A DNA stretch of 64,000 nt, taken from NCBI GenBank assembly GCA_023525975.1, contig CM042034.1, positions 62,431,279 through 62,495,278 on the forward strand, given 5' to 3'. Below the pieces are notes generated by a model, which made no database searches, was not told the origin of the DNA, and saw nothing but the letters and a program-made list of their open reading frames with translations. The stretch's first letter is position 1. Each line of letters begins with the position of its first letter. The stretch is from Smallanthus sonchifolius (Eukaryota > Streptophyta > Magnoliopsida > Asterales > Asteraceae). Made by a program: the position numbers and the translations under genes. Positions 9,759 to 21,597 of this stretch are shown here, in pieces.

Positions 9759-10456
9759 GTTAAGTCAGGTTGCGAGGATGGACGGTGATGCTTGGCTAGA
9801 GATGAAGAGTTACCCGACTACTTATGAAGACTGGCATCATGTTACGTTTTGATTTACGTTTGTGTTATGTTTAAACAATGTTTACGCTTCCGCATGTTGA
9901 ACAATGTTATGTTACGTTATGTTATGTTTTAATAAAGTATTTTCCACTGCGTTATTTTGATATTCAAGTTTAAGAACCATTTGTGAATGAGTAAATCCAA
10001 CAAGTGAGGCCTCCCGGGTTAGGGGCCTTACAAGTTGACTTATGTTTAATGTTATGTTATTGCATGATTTGCGTACGCTTTTATTAAATAAATGAATGAA
10101 TAGTTTTTGGCAAATGGTTATGTGAAAGTTTTATGTAAAGCTAGAACTCACCAGCGTAGCTGACTTTTTAGTATGCATATTCAGGTTAAGTCAGGTTGCG
10201 AGGATGGACGGTGATGCTTGGCTAGAGATGAAGCGTTACCCGGCTGCTTATGAAGACTCGCATCATGTTACGTTTTGATTTATGTTTGTGTTATGTTTAA
10301 ACGATGTTTACGCTTCCGCATGGTGAACAATGTTATGTTACGTTATGTTTTAATGAAGCATTTTCAGCTGCGTTATTTTGATATTCAAGTTTAAGAACCA
10401 TTTGGAAATGAGTAAATCCAACAAGTGAGGCCTCCCGGGTTTGGGGCCTTACAAGT
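9608..10456 (+). repeat. Tandem duplication of the LTR 3' part
   Basis: GTTGACTTATGTTTAATG at 9608 recurs at 10034, giving two units of about 426 bp. The first unit ends CTTACAAGTTG, that is the LTR end plus the first internal bases, before restarting. GTTG is shared at both breakpoints, so microhomology-driven duplication or template switching fits. Confidence 0.8.
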
Positions 10457-10468
10457 TGGTATCAGAGC
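10457..10468 (+). promoter_or_regulatory. Primer binding site (initiator Met tRNA type)
   Basis: TGGTATCAGAGC, three bases after the LTR end, is the usual plant complement to the 3' end of initiator methionine tRNA. It primes minus-strand DNA synthesis. Confidence 0.85.
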
Positions 10469-10788
10469 AATAGTTTGAGAGATTTGGACACTCCAGTGTC
10501 TGAACTTAAACTGTGAATGGGACCGAAAGTGGATGCCAGTACGAGTAACTCGAGCCACAACATCAGGTATGAAGGTAGATTGTATATATTTACTTATATA
10601 TTATGTGTTAGAAACGTTAGGTTAGGACTTGTGTTATAATGGAATCACAAAGGTGGTCAAATGGAAATCGAGGGTTAGTGTAATGGTTAATTGCAGATGG
10701 CCAGTGTATATTAACATCTTACGGCGCTTGTTGAATTCTATTTGTTAACTAGCGTGATGACTTTGGATTCCTTGTCTTATAGAAAGAA

Positions 10789-11960
10789 ATGGCGAGAAAA
10801 GGAAACGGAAGGCGTGGTGGGGGCCTCACCGACGGTCGTACCGGAGGCCAAAATGGTGGGCGTGGCAGGACCCCTGCGCGCCAAGAGTATCGCGAAGAAG
10901 GAAGTGTCCACACTGAACCGACGGTTAGTGTGCATGGAACTGAGCAGACACAGGTTGAAGAACAACCTTTCACTTTTGAACCAGAAGTGAGAGCAGCTCT
11001 AGCACGTGAATTCACAGAGTTGATGAAGACTTCTCTGCCAGGTCTGTTGGAAGAAGTGTTGAAGAAAGCTAATGGGGAAGGTGGGTCTAACACGGCAACT
11101 GGTGCCTAGAACAACGAGACTGACAACGCACCGCCTGCTCACGGATGCGACTATAAGTCCTTTAAAGCATGTGGCCCGGTCCTGACTGGGAAGAAAGACG
11201 CGGTGGCTACGTTTGACTGGGTAATTCGTATGGAGGCTGCCATCCGTCTTAGCGAATGACGGGCGAATCAAGTGGTGAAATTTGCTGCTAACTCCTTAAG
11301 AGATGAAGCGTCCCATTGGTGGGAGGAAGTGCGACAAGCTAAGGGAGATACGGCTGTTGACTCTATGTTATGGAATGATTTGAAGGCGTTGGTTATCAAG
11401 AATTTTTGCCCAAGGAACGAAATTGAGAAGGTGGAGAGAGAATTTCTGAATTTAAAGGCTGGTAACATGACTCACCGTCAATACACCACCCGGTCCAATG
11501 AGTTGGCACGTCTGGTGCCACAACTGATCACTACCGAAGAGAGAAAGATTACTTGTTATATCCAGGGACTGCCAGACAAGGTCTGCACCTTTATCAAAGC
11601 AAACACTCCTACCACCTTCGATTCGGTGGTGGAACTCAGTGGTGTGGTGCATGATGATCTGGCATTAAACGATACCGCCATTGAGGAACCAAAGAAGAAA
11701 CCGAGCTTGTCAAACAAGCGAACTGGTGGAAAGATGTTTGGGGCTCGCGATAAGAGGGCTCGGGTGGATGAGCCGACCATTTGTAGGAAATGTGGAAAGG
11801 AGCATGCAGGTGAATGTAGACTGGGATCTAACTTATGCTTTAAGTGTGGCAAGACCGGGCACTACTCCCGTGAGTGCCCACAACACTTCAAGTGCTATAA
11901 CTGTGGGGATGCCGGTCATCCGAGTAGGGAATGCCCGAAATCAAAAATTGGCGAAACTAG
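10789..11960 (+). pseudogene. gag of plus-strand Tekay-like element (stops)
   Basis: The frame from the ATG at 10789 starts with an Arg/Gly-rich stretch. It continues with the gag core (LTGKKDAVATFDWVIRMEAA near 11180-11240, SHWWEEVRQAKGD at about 11310) and retrotransposon-gag features such as HRQYTTRSNELARL. Three zinc-knuckle-like Cys/His clusters follow at about 11790-11935 (for example CFKCGKTGHYSREC). TAG at 11107 and TGA at 11257 interrupt it, while the minus-strand copy has Cys at the second site. Gag would form the virus-like particle and the knuckles bind RNA. About 320 bp of leader (10469-10788) precede it with no gene. Confidence 0.8.
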
Positions 11961-12480
11961 GAAAGAGAAGAGTACCGAGAAGAAAGATGAGAGGCCCCGG
12001 GCAAAGACTCGAGCGTACGCACTGACGCAGGACCAAGCCAGGTTAGACCCCGACGTAGTATCAGGTACGTTCATCCTTGACCATACTTATGTTCCTGTAA
12101 TCTTTGATTCGGGTGCCGGTAAAAGTTTTATATCAACTACCTTCTATAAACGGGAAAAATGCATAGTTAGTAAGATAGAAAGAGCCTTTAGTGTAGTTGA
12201 CAACTCCATGATAAAGATAGAGGGCCATAGGTTTCCTGTCAGATTGTTTGTTATGGTTTTGGGTGGGTTTGATGTAGTGTTGGGTATGGATTGGCTAACT
12301 CCCAATGAAGCACAGATTATATGCAAACGAAAGATAATCCGACTCAAGGCTCCCGATGGTAGCGAAGTCGAGGTCCTTGGAGATCGTGACACCCCGAATC
12401 CTAGCGTCATCTCGATGATTAAGGCAGCAGATTACCTGAGGCGTGGATGTGAGGCTTATCTGGTGTACGTGATTGGAAAA
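11961..12480 (+). pseudogene. Aspartic protease region of gag-pol
   Basis: In the same frame as gag. The active-site motif reads FDSGAGKSFIS near 12105-12140; DSGA is the usual variant of DTGA in plant gypsy elements. The flap-side FDVVLGMDWL motif is at about 12270. Compared with the minus-strand copy, about a dozen residues are missing after the AFSV segment near 12190. The enzyme would process the Gag-Pol polyprotein. With stops upstream and downstream, no active product is expected. Confidence 0.7.
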
Positions 12481-13870
12481 TGTAAGGAAGTGAAAGAACT
12501 GGATGATGTACCCATGGTACGCGAGTACCCGAAGGTTTTTCCAGAGGATTTGCCTGGAATACCACCCGACAGAGAGATCGGGTTCCGAATCGACTTGGTA
12601 CCAGATGCCCAGCTCGTGGCTAAGGCTCCATATCGACTAGCACCAGTGGAGATGAAAGAACTTATGACCCAATTAGACGAATTACTTGACAAGGGATTTA
12701 TACAACCAAACATCTCACCTTGGGGTGCTCCGGTGCTGTTTGTAAAGAAAACGGATGGTTCCATGAGAATGTGTATCAACAACTGAGAGTTGAACAAACA
12801 AACCATGAAGAACAAGTACCCTCTACCAAGGATTGACGACTTGTTCGATCAATTACATGGCGCAAGTTGGTTCTTGAAAATCAACCTTCGATCTGGATAC
12901 CATCAGGTGAAGGTAAGGGAAGAAGACATACCAAAAACCGCGTTTCGCACGCGTTATGGACATTTCGAGTTCCGCGTGATGTCCTTCGGATTGACGAATG
13001 CCCCTGCAGCATTCATGGATTTGATGAATAGGGTTTGTCGACCGATGCTGGATCGATCGGTAATTGTGTTCATCGATGATATCCTTATCTACTCCAAGAA
13101 TGAGAGTGATCACGCGTGTCACTTAAAAGAGGCGTTGGAAGCTTTGAAAAAGGAGAAACTGTATGCTAAGTTCTCCAAATGCGCGTTCTGGCTTAGGGAG
13201 GTCCAATTCGTAGGTCACGTCATTAACCCGAACGACATTATGGTTGACCCAGCAAAGATAACGACGGTAAGAGATTGGAATATACCTAAGACGCCAACTG
13301 AAGTTCGCAGTTTCTTAGGGTTGGCAGGCTACTATCGGAGATTCATTCAAGATTTCTCAAAAATAGCTTCGTCGTTGACTAAGTTGACACGGAAGGAGGT
13401 AAAGTATGAATGGGGTTCGACTCAGGAAGAAGCATTTAAGAAACTGAAGGAGAAGTTGACCCAAGCTCCGGTCTTGGCCCTTCCCGAGGGCAATGAAGAC
13501 TTGGTTGTATACTCTGACGCTTCGGGCCAGGGATTGGGGTGCGTTCTTATGCAACGCGGGAGAGTGATCGCCTATGCATCACATCAGTTGAAAGTTCACA
13601 GAGTCAGTTATCCGACTCATGACTTGGTACTTGCTGCCGTTGTGTTTGCATTGAAGATCTGGAGGCACTATCTTTACGGAGTGAAGTTTACCATTTACTC
13701 TGAACACAAAAGTTTGAAGTACTTCTTCGAACAAAAGGAACTGAATATGAGGTAGAGACGATGGTTAGAACTTTTGAAAGACTACGATTGTGAAATCGTA
13801 TACCATCCTAGAAAAGGCGAATGCGGTGGCTGACGCTCTAAGCCGAAAGGATGTGCCTACTCCTATTAGA
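12481..13870 (+). pseudogene. Reverse transcriptase-RNase H of gag-pol
   Basis: RT motifs in order: SPWGAPVLFVKK (about 12717), SGYHQVKVREEDIPKTAFRT (about 12893-12952), FGLTNAPAAFMDLMN, and the catalytic FIDD with VFIDDILIYS near 13067. A TGA at 12784 falls where relatives have the DYRELN motif, and two neighbouring residues are changed. RNase H follows with YSDASGQGLG (about 13511) and YSEHKSLKYF, where the catalytic Asp of YSDHKSL is now Glu. A TAG at 13753 and a frameshift near 13810 break the end. These domains would copy element RNA into DNA. Confidence 0.8.
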
Positions 13871-15378
13871 GTAAAAGCTTGCCAATTGGTGGTGACACCG
13901 GATGTGATAAGGGAAATTGAGAAGGCTCGGGATGAGGCACTTAAAAAAGAAAATATAAAGAAAGAGAGGATGGTGGGACAACTGGACAAGTTGGAATATA
14001 ACACCCTAAGTATGAGGACACGTTTTGGTCGGGTGTGGATACCTATGGGCGGCGAACTTAGAACCAAAATCCTGGATGAGGCTTATAAGTCTCGTTACTC
14101 TATCCATCCCGGTACCAACAAAATGTACCAAGACCCGAAGAAGGTCTACTGGTGGCTTGGAATGAAATATGACGTGACAAAGTATGTAAGCAAGTGCTTG
14201 ACTTGCTCACAAGTAAAGGTCGAACACCAGAACCGTATGGAAAGATTCAACCACTTGAGATACCGGAATGGAAGTGGGAACACATTACCATGGACTTCAT
14301 AACAAAGCTACCTCGCATAGCTAAAGGACATGATACCATTTTGGTGATTGTGGACCGGTTGACGAAGAGTGCTCATTTCCTACCTATCCGCGAGACGTTC
14401 TCGTCGGAAAGGTTAGCGGACGTATTTATTAATGAAGTAGTATCACGGCATGGGGTGCCTTTAATGATTGTATCTGACCGGGACACATGATTCACATCGA
14501 GGTTCTAGAAAATATTTCACGAGGCGATGGGCACGAGACTTAATATTAGTACGGCATACCACCCGCAAACGGATGGTCAGTCTGAAAGGACCATTCAGAC
14601 GCTTGAGGATATGCTCCGTGCTTGCATTATTGACTTTGGTGGCAGTTGGGACAGTCATCTGATGTTAACCGAATTCTCCTACAACAATAGTCATCACACG
14701 ACGATAGGCATGCCGCCCTACGAAATGTTGTATGGGAGATAATGTTGGACCCCGGTTTGCTGGGGTGAGATTGGATAGAAGGAATTAGGAAGTCTTGAAG
14801 TCGTACGAGAAACATCGGAAAGGTTTGATCAAATCAAAGCAACAATGAAGGCTGCTCAAGATCGTCAGAAATCCTACGCGGATAAACGACAAAGGCTTAT
14901 TGAGTTTAACGCTGGGGATCGCGCAATGTTGAAGGTATCGCCCTGGAAGGGGATCATACGATTCATGAATAGAGGAAAGTTAAGTCCGAGGTTTGTCGGA
15001 CCTTTCAGAATAGCGGCACGGGTTGATGAAGTCGCTTATCGGTTGAAGTTGCCCGATGAGTTAAGTGGGATCCATCCTACCTTCCATGTGTCACACTTAC
15101 GAAAGTGTTTGGCGGATGAATCGGCTCACGTACCACTTACTGACATCGAGGTCGACAACCGCCTTAACTACATTGAAGAACCCGTGGCTATCTTAGACCG
15201 AAAGGAGAAACGTTTACGTAACAAAGTGATCCAATTGGTTAAAGTCCAATGGAAGCACCGAAAGGGATCGGAGGCTACATGGGAAACGGAGACGAAAATG
15301 AGGGAGTCGTACCCTTATCTATTTGACCTATGTAAGGTTTTGGGGACGAAACCTATTGTAAGGGGGGTAGACTTTTAA
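13871..15378 (+). pseudogene. Integrase and chromodomain-like tail
   Basis: The HHCC zinc site spans about 14080-14215, but its first His is Tyr (YKSRYSIHPG); the Cys pair is CLTC. A frameshift near 14225 follows. The catalytic core has Asp in ITMDFITKLP (about 14285), Asp in IVSDRDT (about 14468) and Glu in TDGQSERTIQ (about 14572). Stops occur at 14488, 14506, 14740 and 14776. The tail has the GPFRI/HPTFHVSHLRKCL segment and ends in ATWETETKMRESYPYLF, resembling Tekay-type chromodomain ends, which direct insertion to chromatin. It cannot encode a working integrase. Confidence 0.8.
15361..15373 (+). promoter_or_regulatory. Polypurine tract
   Basis: AGGGGGGTAGACT abuts the 3' LTR start. The same tract borders the 3' LTR of the minus-strand element (24420-24432). 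It primes plus-strand synthesis. Confidence 0.8.
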
Positions 15379-16850
15379 CATCCCAAAAAAAAATAAAAAA
15401 AATAAATAAATAATAAAAATAAGAAATAAAGATAACATGTTCAAAATGGAATGAACGGACAAAGGTAAGCGGACCAGGGTTGGGCCGAGTTGAACGCGAA
15501 GTGGGCTTGGGGAGGGGAGGCCTCTCCCATAAATACCCCACATGCATACACATTTCTCTCATTTCTAACTTCAAGAGAGAGAAAACCATAGAGAGAGAAT
15601 GTGTCGGAATCACTCAAGATAGTACCAGCTCGTGTCTCCGGTGCTCGTGAAGATAACCTCCGAATCAGAATCTCGATTCAGGTAACAACTCGAGCTAGAT
15701 TGAGATTTTAGCTTATGTTGGGTTTTCGGGTAAAAAGGTAACGTTTTTACGGATGAAACTTGAGAATAAGCTTAGGTCTAGCATTTAGAAGGAAAAGCGA
15801 ACGTTTTGAACATAGAAAGTTGGGATCTTGACATGATCAGATTCGCATGCAAGAACTTTGGATTTTTGGGGAAGAAGACAGCTCGACATGCGAACTTATC
15901 AAGTTCTCCTGGCAAGGATTGGGGCGAACTTACCAAGTTTGCTTGGAGCTTGAAGTAAGCAAACTTAGGAGGGGGGGGGGGGACTTGGTTATGTTCGCCT
16001 GGTAAGTTCGCTTGGTTAAGTCAAGCGAACTTAGGACAAGTTCGCCTATATGTTCGCCTAGACTATGGGCAACGAACTTAGCCTTAAGTTCGCCTAGATC
16101 AGAATGATTAAAAGCGTGTAATTTAGATTTGGTCTGATGTATGTGTAATTAACCAATTCAGATCGTGTATGACACTAGTTGGACCGTTCTTAAGACAGAA
16201 CGAGACTAGCTTATCAGGTGAGTTTTAGAGCCCTACTTTTAATGTTTTGAACTATGTTTTGGGTTGGTGTGCATACTTACACGATACTGTTTTATGAAAT
16301 GATGTTTACGAAAGGAAAATTGAAATGTGTTGCCAAATGTATTTTACGAAATGTTTACAAATGAAACGCTATTTAATAAAACGTGCGAATGATTTAACTG
16401 AAAAGAAGTAAAGGTTTTTATGAAAGTCACGAAATAAATGAATCTGCCATGAGTTCCTTCGGGAGCTAAGGTATGTATGCATGTATAGGCTTTACCTTTA
16501 TAGGGGCCTTTGTGGCTGGCCAACTGTTGTACAACTGGGTGGAAAGGGGTGATGACGGTCACCAATGGGGGATTACCGGGATCCCTAATGAGGTACTATT
16601 CTCTGTGAGGGAGTAGTACTTAAGGTGTGGTACGAGCTATCCTTTGGGACGCCGTGCTTGAAGGGAATTGACGGTTATGAATGGTTAATGTGGGTACGTG
16701 TGCTCTATGGAGTACCTTACTCAAGGTCAGTGCGTGTAGTCTATGAAGTACCGTGCTGTAATGAGGAATTGACGGTTACGAAAATGCGCAGATTCGGTTT
16801 ATTGTTGACTTATGTTTAATATTATGTTATGCGCAGATTCGGTTTATTGT
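15374..16850 (+). mobile_element. Partial 3' LTR of plus-strand element
   Basis: Begins TTTAACATCCC, so the usual TG start has changed to TT. It follows the 5' LTR through the hairpin array (about 15889-16095) and donor-like CAGGTGAGTT (16215), then stops about 430 bp short of the normal LTR end. Just before the break a 22-bp string starting ATGCGCAGATTC occurs twice (16784-16805, 16829-16850), a 45-bp tandem duplication cut at its second copy. Confidence 0.8.
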
Positions 16851-17655
16851 CCACAAACCCTAGTTTTTTCAAAAACACAAAAAAGTGTAATGTAGAAGGC
16901 ATTTTTACCGATACTTGAAGCGTCCTTCTTCACTTTTTGATTTCTCTTACTCCGATTAGTTTTCGATTTCGCTTATTTCCGTCCGATTCGCCTGAATTTC
17001 GTCCAATTCGCCTGAATTTCTTCCGATTCTGTCTGTCGTTCTCCGTTGGATTGCTTTGCGTAACAAGGGTGAGAAGGGTTGGTATGCAAAAGTACTAATA
17101 TACCCTCTTGCGTGTTCCTTTGTGCTGTAAAAGTTCCACTTATTTACAAAATTGCCACCATGTAAAAAGTAACCATAGATCAGATTAAACAATCTAATCC
17201 AATGAGCCTAAATCCTTCTTACCCTTCTTATTTTAAAATCTCTTTTTACAATAACCCAACCCTATTAATACGTAGTTTTTAATAAAATTAAGAAACTTAC
17301 AAATATTTATTTTTAAAAGTGTATAATTATTTAAACTTTATTTTTTTTAAATGACGAGGTTTGTTTTTCAAAAAAACATGTTTACAAGTTTCAACTCTAA
17401 TTTATTAGTTTTAAAATTTTCATATTTAATTTGGGAATTTTAAATTTAATTGTGTCAAATATTAAGGAGTGGATTTTTTAAATTTTGGATTTTTAAATTT
17501 TGGATTTAAAAGACGATATATTATTGAAATTTAAATTTTATTTGTATCTTTTTATTTTTTTAATGAGAGATTTAGTATTAAAAGTTTAGTAAGATTTTTC
17601 GCATACAAGTACAAATAGTATCCGCCAATCAGAGCATCTTGATGATGATTTTGAT
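16851..17655. other. Unassigned sequence between LTR stub and helicase tail
   Basis: The left part has a short tandem repeat (ATTCGCCTGAATTTC at about 16986 and 17007), and the right part is AT-rich. The minus-strand open frame 16956-17192 shows no domain I recognise. Since a Helitron 3' end follows, this may be the Helitron's 5' portion or captured sequence, but no A|TC start was identified. Confidence 0.3.
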
Positions 17656-18183
17656 GAAAGTTTATAATCTCCTGATTTTTTAAATGAACTTGCATTATCA
17701 GGTTTGTCAAACCATAAATTAGTTTTAAATGCCGGTGTTCTAGTTATGCTATTAATAAATATTGATGAAAAAATGGTTTAGGTAATGTAACAAGTATTAG
17801 GTTAAAGCACAAGGTAATCGCGTTATAGAAGCGAAGATTATATTTTGAAGCAACTTTGATCATCACAATTTTATCCCTATAATTGGGTTAGCATATTCAG
17901 ACAAAAGAATTTCACTAAACTTCAAAGAAAAAATATACAATTGTTGTATTTTTGCAATTACTATGAATAAAAGTTTAAGGTAATCACTTTCAAATGTTGG
18001 TTTGTATTGAAAGATCCGGTGTTTATTCATGATCAGTTGTATGTTGCATTATCAAGAGTTAAAAATAGAGATGGACTCAAGTTATTAATCTTTGGTAAAC
18101 ATGGAAAAATTATCAATATCACGTCAAATGTTATATACAATAAAGTGCACAACTTATTAAATGAATTTTCATGTATATTTTGA
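17656..18183 (+). pseudogene. Helitron Rep/helicase C-terminal remnant
   Basis: Fragments in the plus-strand frames match the C-terminal part of plant Helitron (Pif1-like) helicase: SPDFLNELALSGLSNHKLVL and NAGVLVMLL (17670-17755), then PVFIHDQLYVALSRVKNRDG (about 18018-18077), where VALSRV is helicase motif VI, and the tail LLIFGKHGK. Between them the frame is broken by many stops. The intact protein nicks and unwinds DNA during rolling-circle transposition. Only the last roughly 170 residues are represented and the fragment cannot be functional. A Helitron 3' end follows at 18336 on the same strand. Confidence 0.75.
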
Positions 18184-18307
18184 TGTTTTAATTACTCTTA
18201 TCCATATAATCTTAACACGTAACAAAATGATAAAGTTACAGATACAATATCAATTTTTTTATAAAAAATATTTTTAAGATATTTATCAATATAATCTTAA
18301 CGTTTCA

Positions 18308-18337
18308 CCCCATGAAACATACGGGGTTAAAGCTAGT
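18308..18337 (+). mobile_element. Helitron 3' terminus
   Basis: A hairpin with CCCC and GGGG arms (18308-18326) is followed by TTAAAG and CTAG (18333-18336), then host T. A short stem-loop before CTRR is the Helitron end signature. The preceding 130 bp resembles, in reverse, the end at 43564-43730. Confidence 0.7.
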
Positions 18338-20237
18338 ATATATATATATATATAAGTATGTAATACTCACGTCTTTATAAAAGAAAACGATTTGCTATGT
18401 AACATGATCTATAAAATCGAATATATATATATATACATGTATATTTATATGTACGAGTATAAAAGGTATATATATGTCTATATCATTAAGATCATTGATT
18501 ATAAGACACGTATAATGGGAAACCTAAACGGTTATGTTTTAAATAATTATAAAAATATAAATCTTTATAAACTTGAACAAATATTGTGATACATAGTTAC
18601 ATACATATAACTTTATTCATACATAAGTGTATAGTTAGGTATGTAATTGTATTTATATAAACCAACATTTTGTTATATATACATCAAATTGTATTTACAT
18701 ATGAATGGATATGGGTATACTTCAAATAAACTCAAACGTTTATTTGCAAAATACAATACTTGTATAATATATCGTTCTTTTTAAAAGGATATATAGACAC
18801 ACATATTTATACATTCGTATGTGTGTCCGAATACATTTAATACTATTGTTTCGATCTAGGCGTAATTATGTATAGACTTACAATACCTAATTTTATACAA
18901 ACATGTTCACACACGTGACACGGATATTACGTATTTTCCTAAGAGTAGTTAAACTATGATTATAGGTTGGCAATAAATAAATGGGTACACACATTTCTAT
19001 TAAGTATTAAAATACTTTGAGACAAACCAATACTCCCCAAAGTATAACTACAATTCAAGGATTATTATCAAACTACACTTTAACGAATCAGTCAAGCTCA
19101 ACCGTGCGTATGATAGCTTAACATGAGTTCACACTCGCTTTACATTATTAATGATAGTCCATACGTCTCATTAAGAAACTACAGGTATCGTACGACATAG
19201 AACCGATATTATTATAATTGGTGGGCATTGGTTTGCATTTCTACCAGGAGGACGTTATAGTTCCTAACGCGTTACCAGGTGAGTTTCGCCGCCCCTTTTT
19301 ACTATTTTCTGTATTTGGGGGAAAACATGTTAAATTCAAATGGTATGATAACTAGAAAACGAGAAACAAGCATCTGATTCCTTTGTGTGCATGATTTACA
19401 CCTAAAAGTACTCGATATTCCGAACTGTAACCATTAGCTATGGACTTAGCCGTAGATCGATATGAATATTACTATTCGGGGTTGACACCCCCAATCATGG
19501 TTAGTCGCGCTAACCACGACCAGCGGGGTCAAATGATTGCATATTAGGTCTTGTTGTTTCTCATTGTTTAAAGGGACAATGGGCTGGGGCAAAATTGAGA
19601 ATTCGTTAAAGGTTTGGTTATAGGCTTGTGCATCACATAATTCGTTTGTGCTAGCTAGACATCGATGAATCAACCGCTAACTTGTTTTGTTTATCATATG
19701 CATAAAGTAAATTTTGAGCAAAGGATTTCCGCCAATGGTATATGTACCAATAGGTTGTAAGTCAATTTCGAGAGACAAGTTTTGCCAATGGTATCATATC
19801 AATGGTTTGCTAGTAAATTTCGATCAAACGATTTTGCCAATAGTGCCCGTACAAACAGTTTTGTTAATCGATTTCGTACAAATGGTTTTTGCCAAGGGAT
19901 TTCATACAAATGGTTTTGCCAATTTTATTTGTTTAAAACATGTGAGCTCGCCAACATTGCGTTAACATTTTTGAGCATGTTTTTTCGGTAATACATAGCT
20001 ATGACACAATTGGAATAGGTTAAGCATTTGGATTAAGCTATTAGAAGACGAAGACGCATGGTCGTTTAACGTCAAGTCCATTTAGACTTGTATGTCTTTA
20101 GGTCTATGTATTCATTTGGTTTTGTTTGGAATGGTGTTCGACACTTTAGAACTCTTTATTTTAGCTTCCGCTGTTATGTAATGTTACCAATCGTTGCAAC
20201 CCTAATTTATTTATTTATTTAGTAAGTAATAAATTTG
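18338..20237 (+). mobile_element. LTR-like piece of a further gypsy family
   Basis: AT-rich at the left with microsatellite-like TATATG runs. It holds the shared module CCAGGTGAGTTTCGCCGCCC (19274) followed by TTTGGGGGAAAACATG, and GTTAGTCGCGCTAAC near 19500 as in the solo LTR at 5040-7803. It ends TTTGGGGGTGTTAA near 20237. No internal domain or target duplication was found. Borders are approximate. The small open frames at 19446-19991 look incidental. Confidence 0.45.
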
Positions 20238-20502
20238 GGGGTGTTAAATTTAATTTGTACACAAGACTGCCTTCGGAGTAGTTCGAATGACAAACCCGAG
20301 GGTGAAGAAGATCGGGAAACAATACACGAAATTGATAAAGGTACTTGTTTATTGATAAAGTCATATACCATTATATTGTTACCTATGTAGTGTATGTGTC
20401 TGTGAATGACTGAAGTCATATATCATTAGGAGCAGTGGGGCATTGCTAGACGTTCTACATTGTTTATACTATTGCATGTTAGACCACGTGCAAGTGGGAT
20501 AT
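20238..20502 (+). mobile_element. 3' internal fragment of a copia-type element with purine tract
   Basis: Short non-coding piece ending GTGCAAGTGGGATAT directly before an LTR. CAAGTGGGA(G/T)AT is also the purine tract of the copia-type element at 38838-38850. No protein domain is visible. Confidence 0.5.
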
Positions 20503-21597
20503 TGTTGGATCTAAATGCCCAAGGAATAACATTCAATAGAATTGCTAGTGATATGTGATTCCAAAGGGTTACAAACTAAGCAATTATTAAGGATACGTTT
20601 AAATACATTTAAATGTCTTAACCCGGTCAAGATGCATTTTAGTAATTTTATATATAACAATTACTTAAGAACACATATACATTTTATTTATATATATATA
20701 TTTACATGTATGTGAAAATGTATATATTTGGAATTTACATGTGTGTAGTTTATTTATTTATTTTTCATTCAAATTTGTATGCATATATTTTAGACATGTT
20801 ATATGAAATTCGTAGCTAACTAACTTCTTTGAATGGAACTAACAAGTCTTGAATAGACAAGACACAAGTATGGAGTATATTGGTTATTTATCGCCATCAC
20901 CAAATTTTATCTTTTTCTTATGTTGATGTCGTGATGAGGCAGAAAAGCATGGGTCTTTTGACCCCATGATCTCATACCATCCATAATAATTATTAAATGG
21001 CATGGTACTAGGATAAGGTGAATATAATACTCCATATATGATGACTTTTAAAATGTGAAGAACAACTTTTTTACCATCTTTTTCTCGTGAATTTTAGTTG
21101 CAAAAAAGCTGTTCTGGACAGCCTTTTACGAGCTCCTAGAGGGTAGAAAAAAATTGATCTTGAATAATATAAAAGCTAACCAAAGTGTCGTGTTAGATTA
21201 ATTATTATTCTTGAAGGGTCTTGAGTGTAATTCTACACTTAATCTACACATATTTGATGACATATTAAGAAGTTCTTGAGGTTTTCTAATATACATCTTG
21301 ACAAGTTTAACGGGTTTAGTTGGCTAGCACCGTCCTTGGAGGTTCATTGCTTGGTGCAGATATTTTTGGAGGAGCTTCTACATTGATCTCTTCATCCGCC
21401 GTCTTCATATTTTTTTTTGGCAACCACTTCTCTACAAAGTTTGTAATTCTAAACCTACTTTGTTTGTTTGTTTTAGTTTCATCATCTTGCAATTGGGTCC
21501 TTGGTGGGAATCTATAAAATGTTTTATAATATCACGTGTAAAATGCTTCAATTGCTAAAAAAAACATTTAAACCCTACACGTGTACGATTCCCTTCA
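20503..21597 (+). mobile_element. Copia-type LTR between purine tract and primer site
   Basis: Starts TGTTGGATCTAAATG and ends GATTCCCTTCA (1095 bp). A purine tract lies on its left and a primer site on its right, so this one LTR borders element interiors on both sides. That is expected for two tandem elements sharing an LTR after recombination. The open frame at 21320-21517 has no supported function. Confidence 0.65.

Larger units (their letters stand above)
8191..10453 (+). mobile_element. 5' LTR of the plus-strand Tekay-like element
   Basis: Starts TGTAACATCCC and ends GGGGCCTTACA, matching the ends of the minus-strand LTRs. It holds a TATA box TATAAATA (8323-8330), a hairpin array (8692-8886), a splice-donor-like CAGGTGAGTT (9006) and an acceptor-like site at 9758. 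Its last part is present twice (9608-10033 and 10034-10456), which makes it longer than a standard copy. The 9429-9623 open frame inside has no supported function. Confidence 0.85.
8191..16850 (+). mobile_element. Plus-strand Tekay-like Ty3/gypsy element, 3' end truncated
   Basis: Order: 5' LTR 8191-10453, primer site 10457-10468, gag, protease, reverse transcriptase, RNase H, integrase with a chromodomain-like tail, purine tract 15361-15373, partial 3' LTR 15374-16850. This gag-PR-RT-RH-INT order defines Ty3/gypsy; the tail and Met-type primer site suit the Tekay/Del chromoviruses. Gag-pol was one frame but now has at least eight stops and two frameshifts. Protein motifs are close to those of the minus-strand element at 22399-31353. 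No target duplication can be tested because the 3' LTR is cut. Confidence 0.85.
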
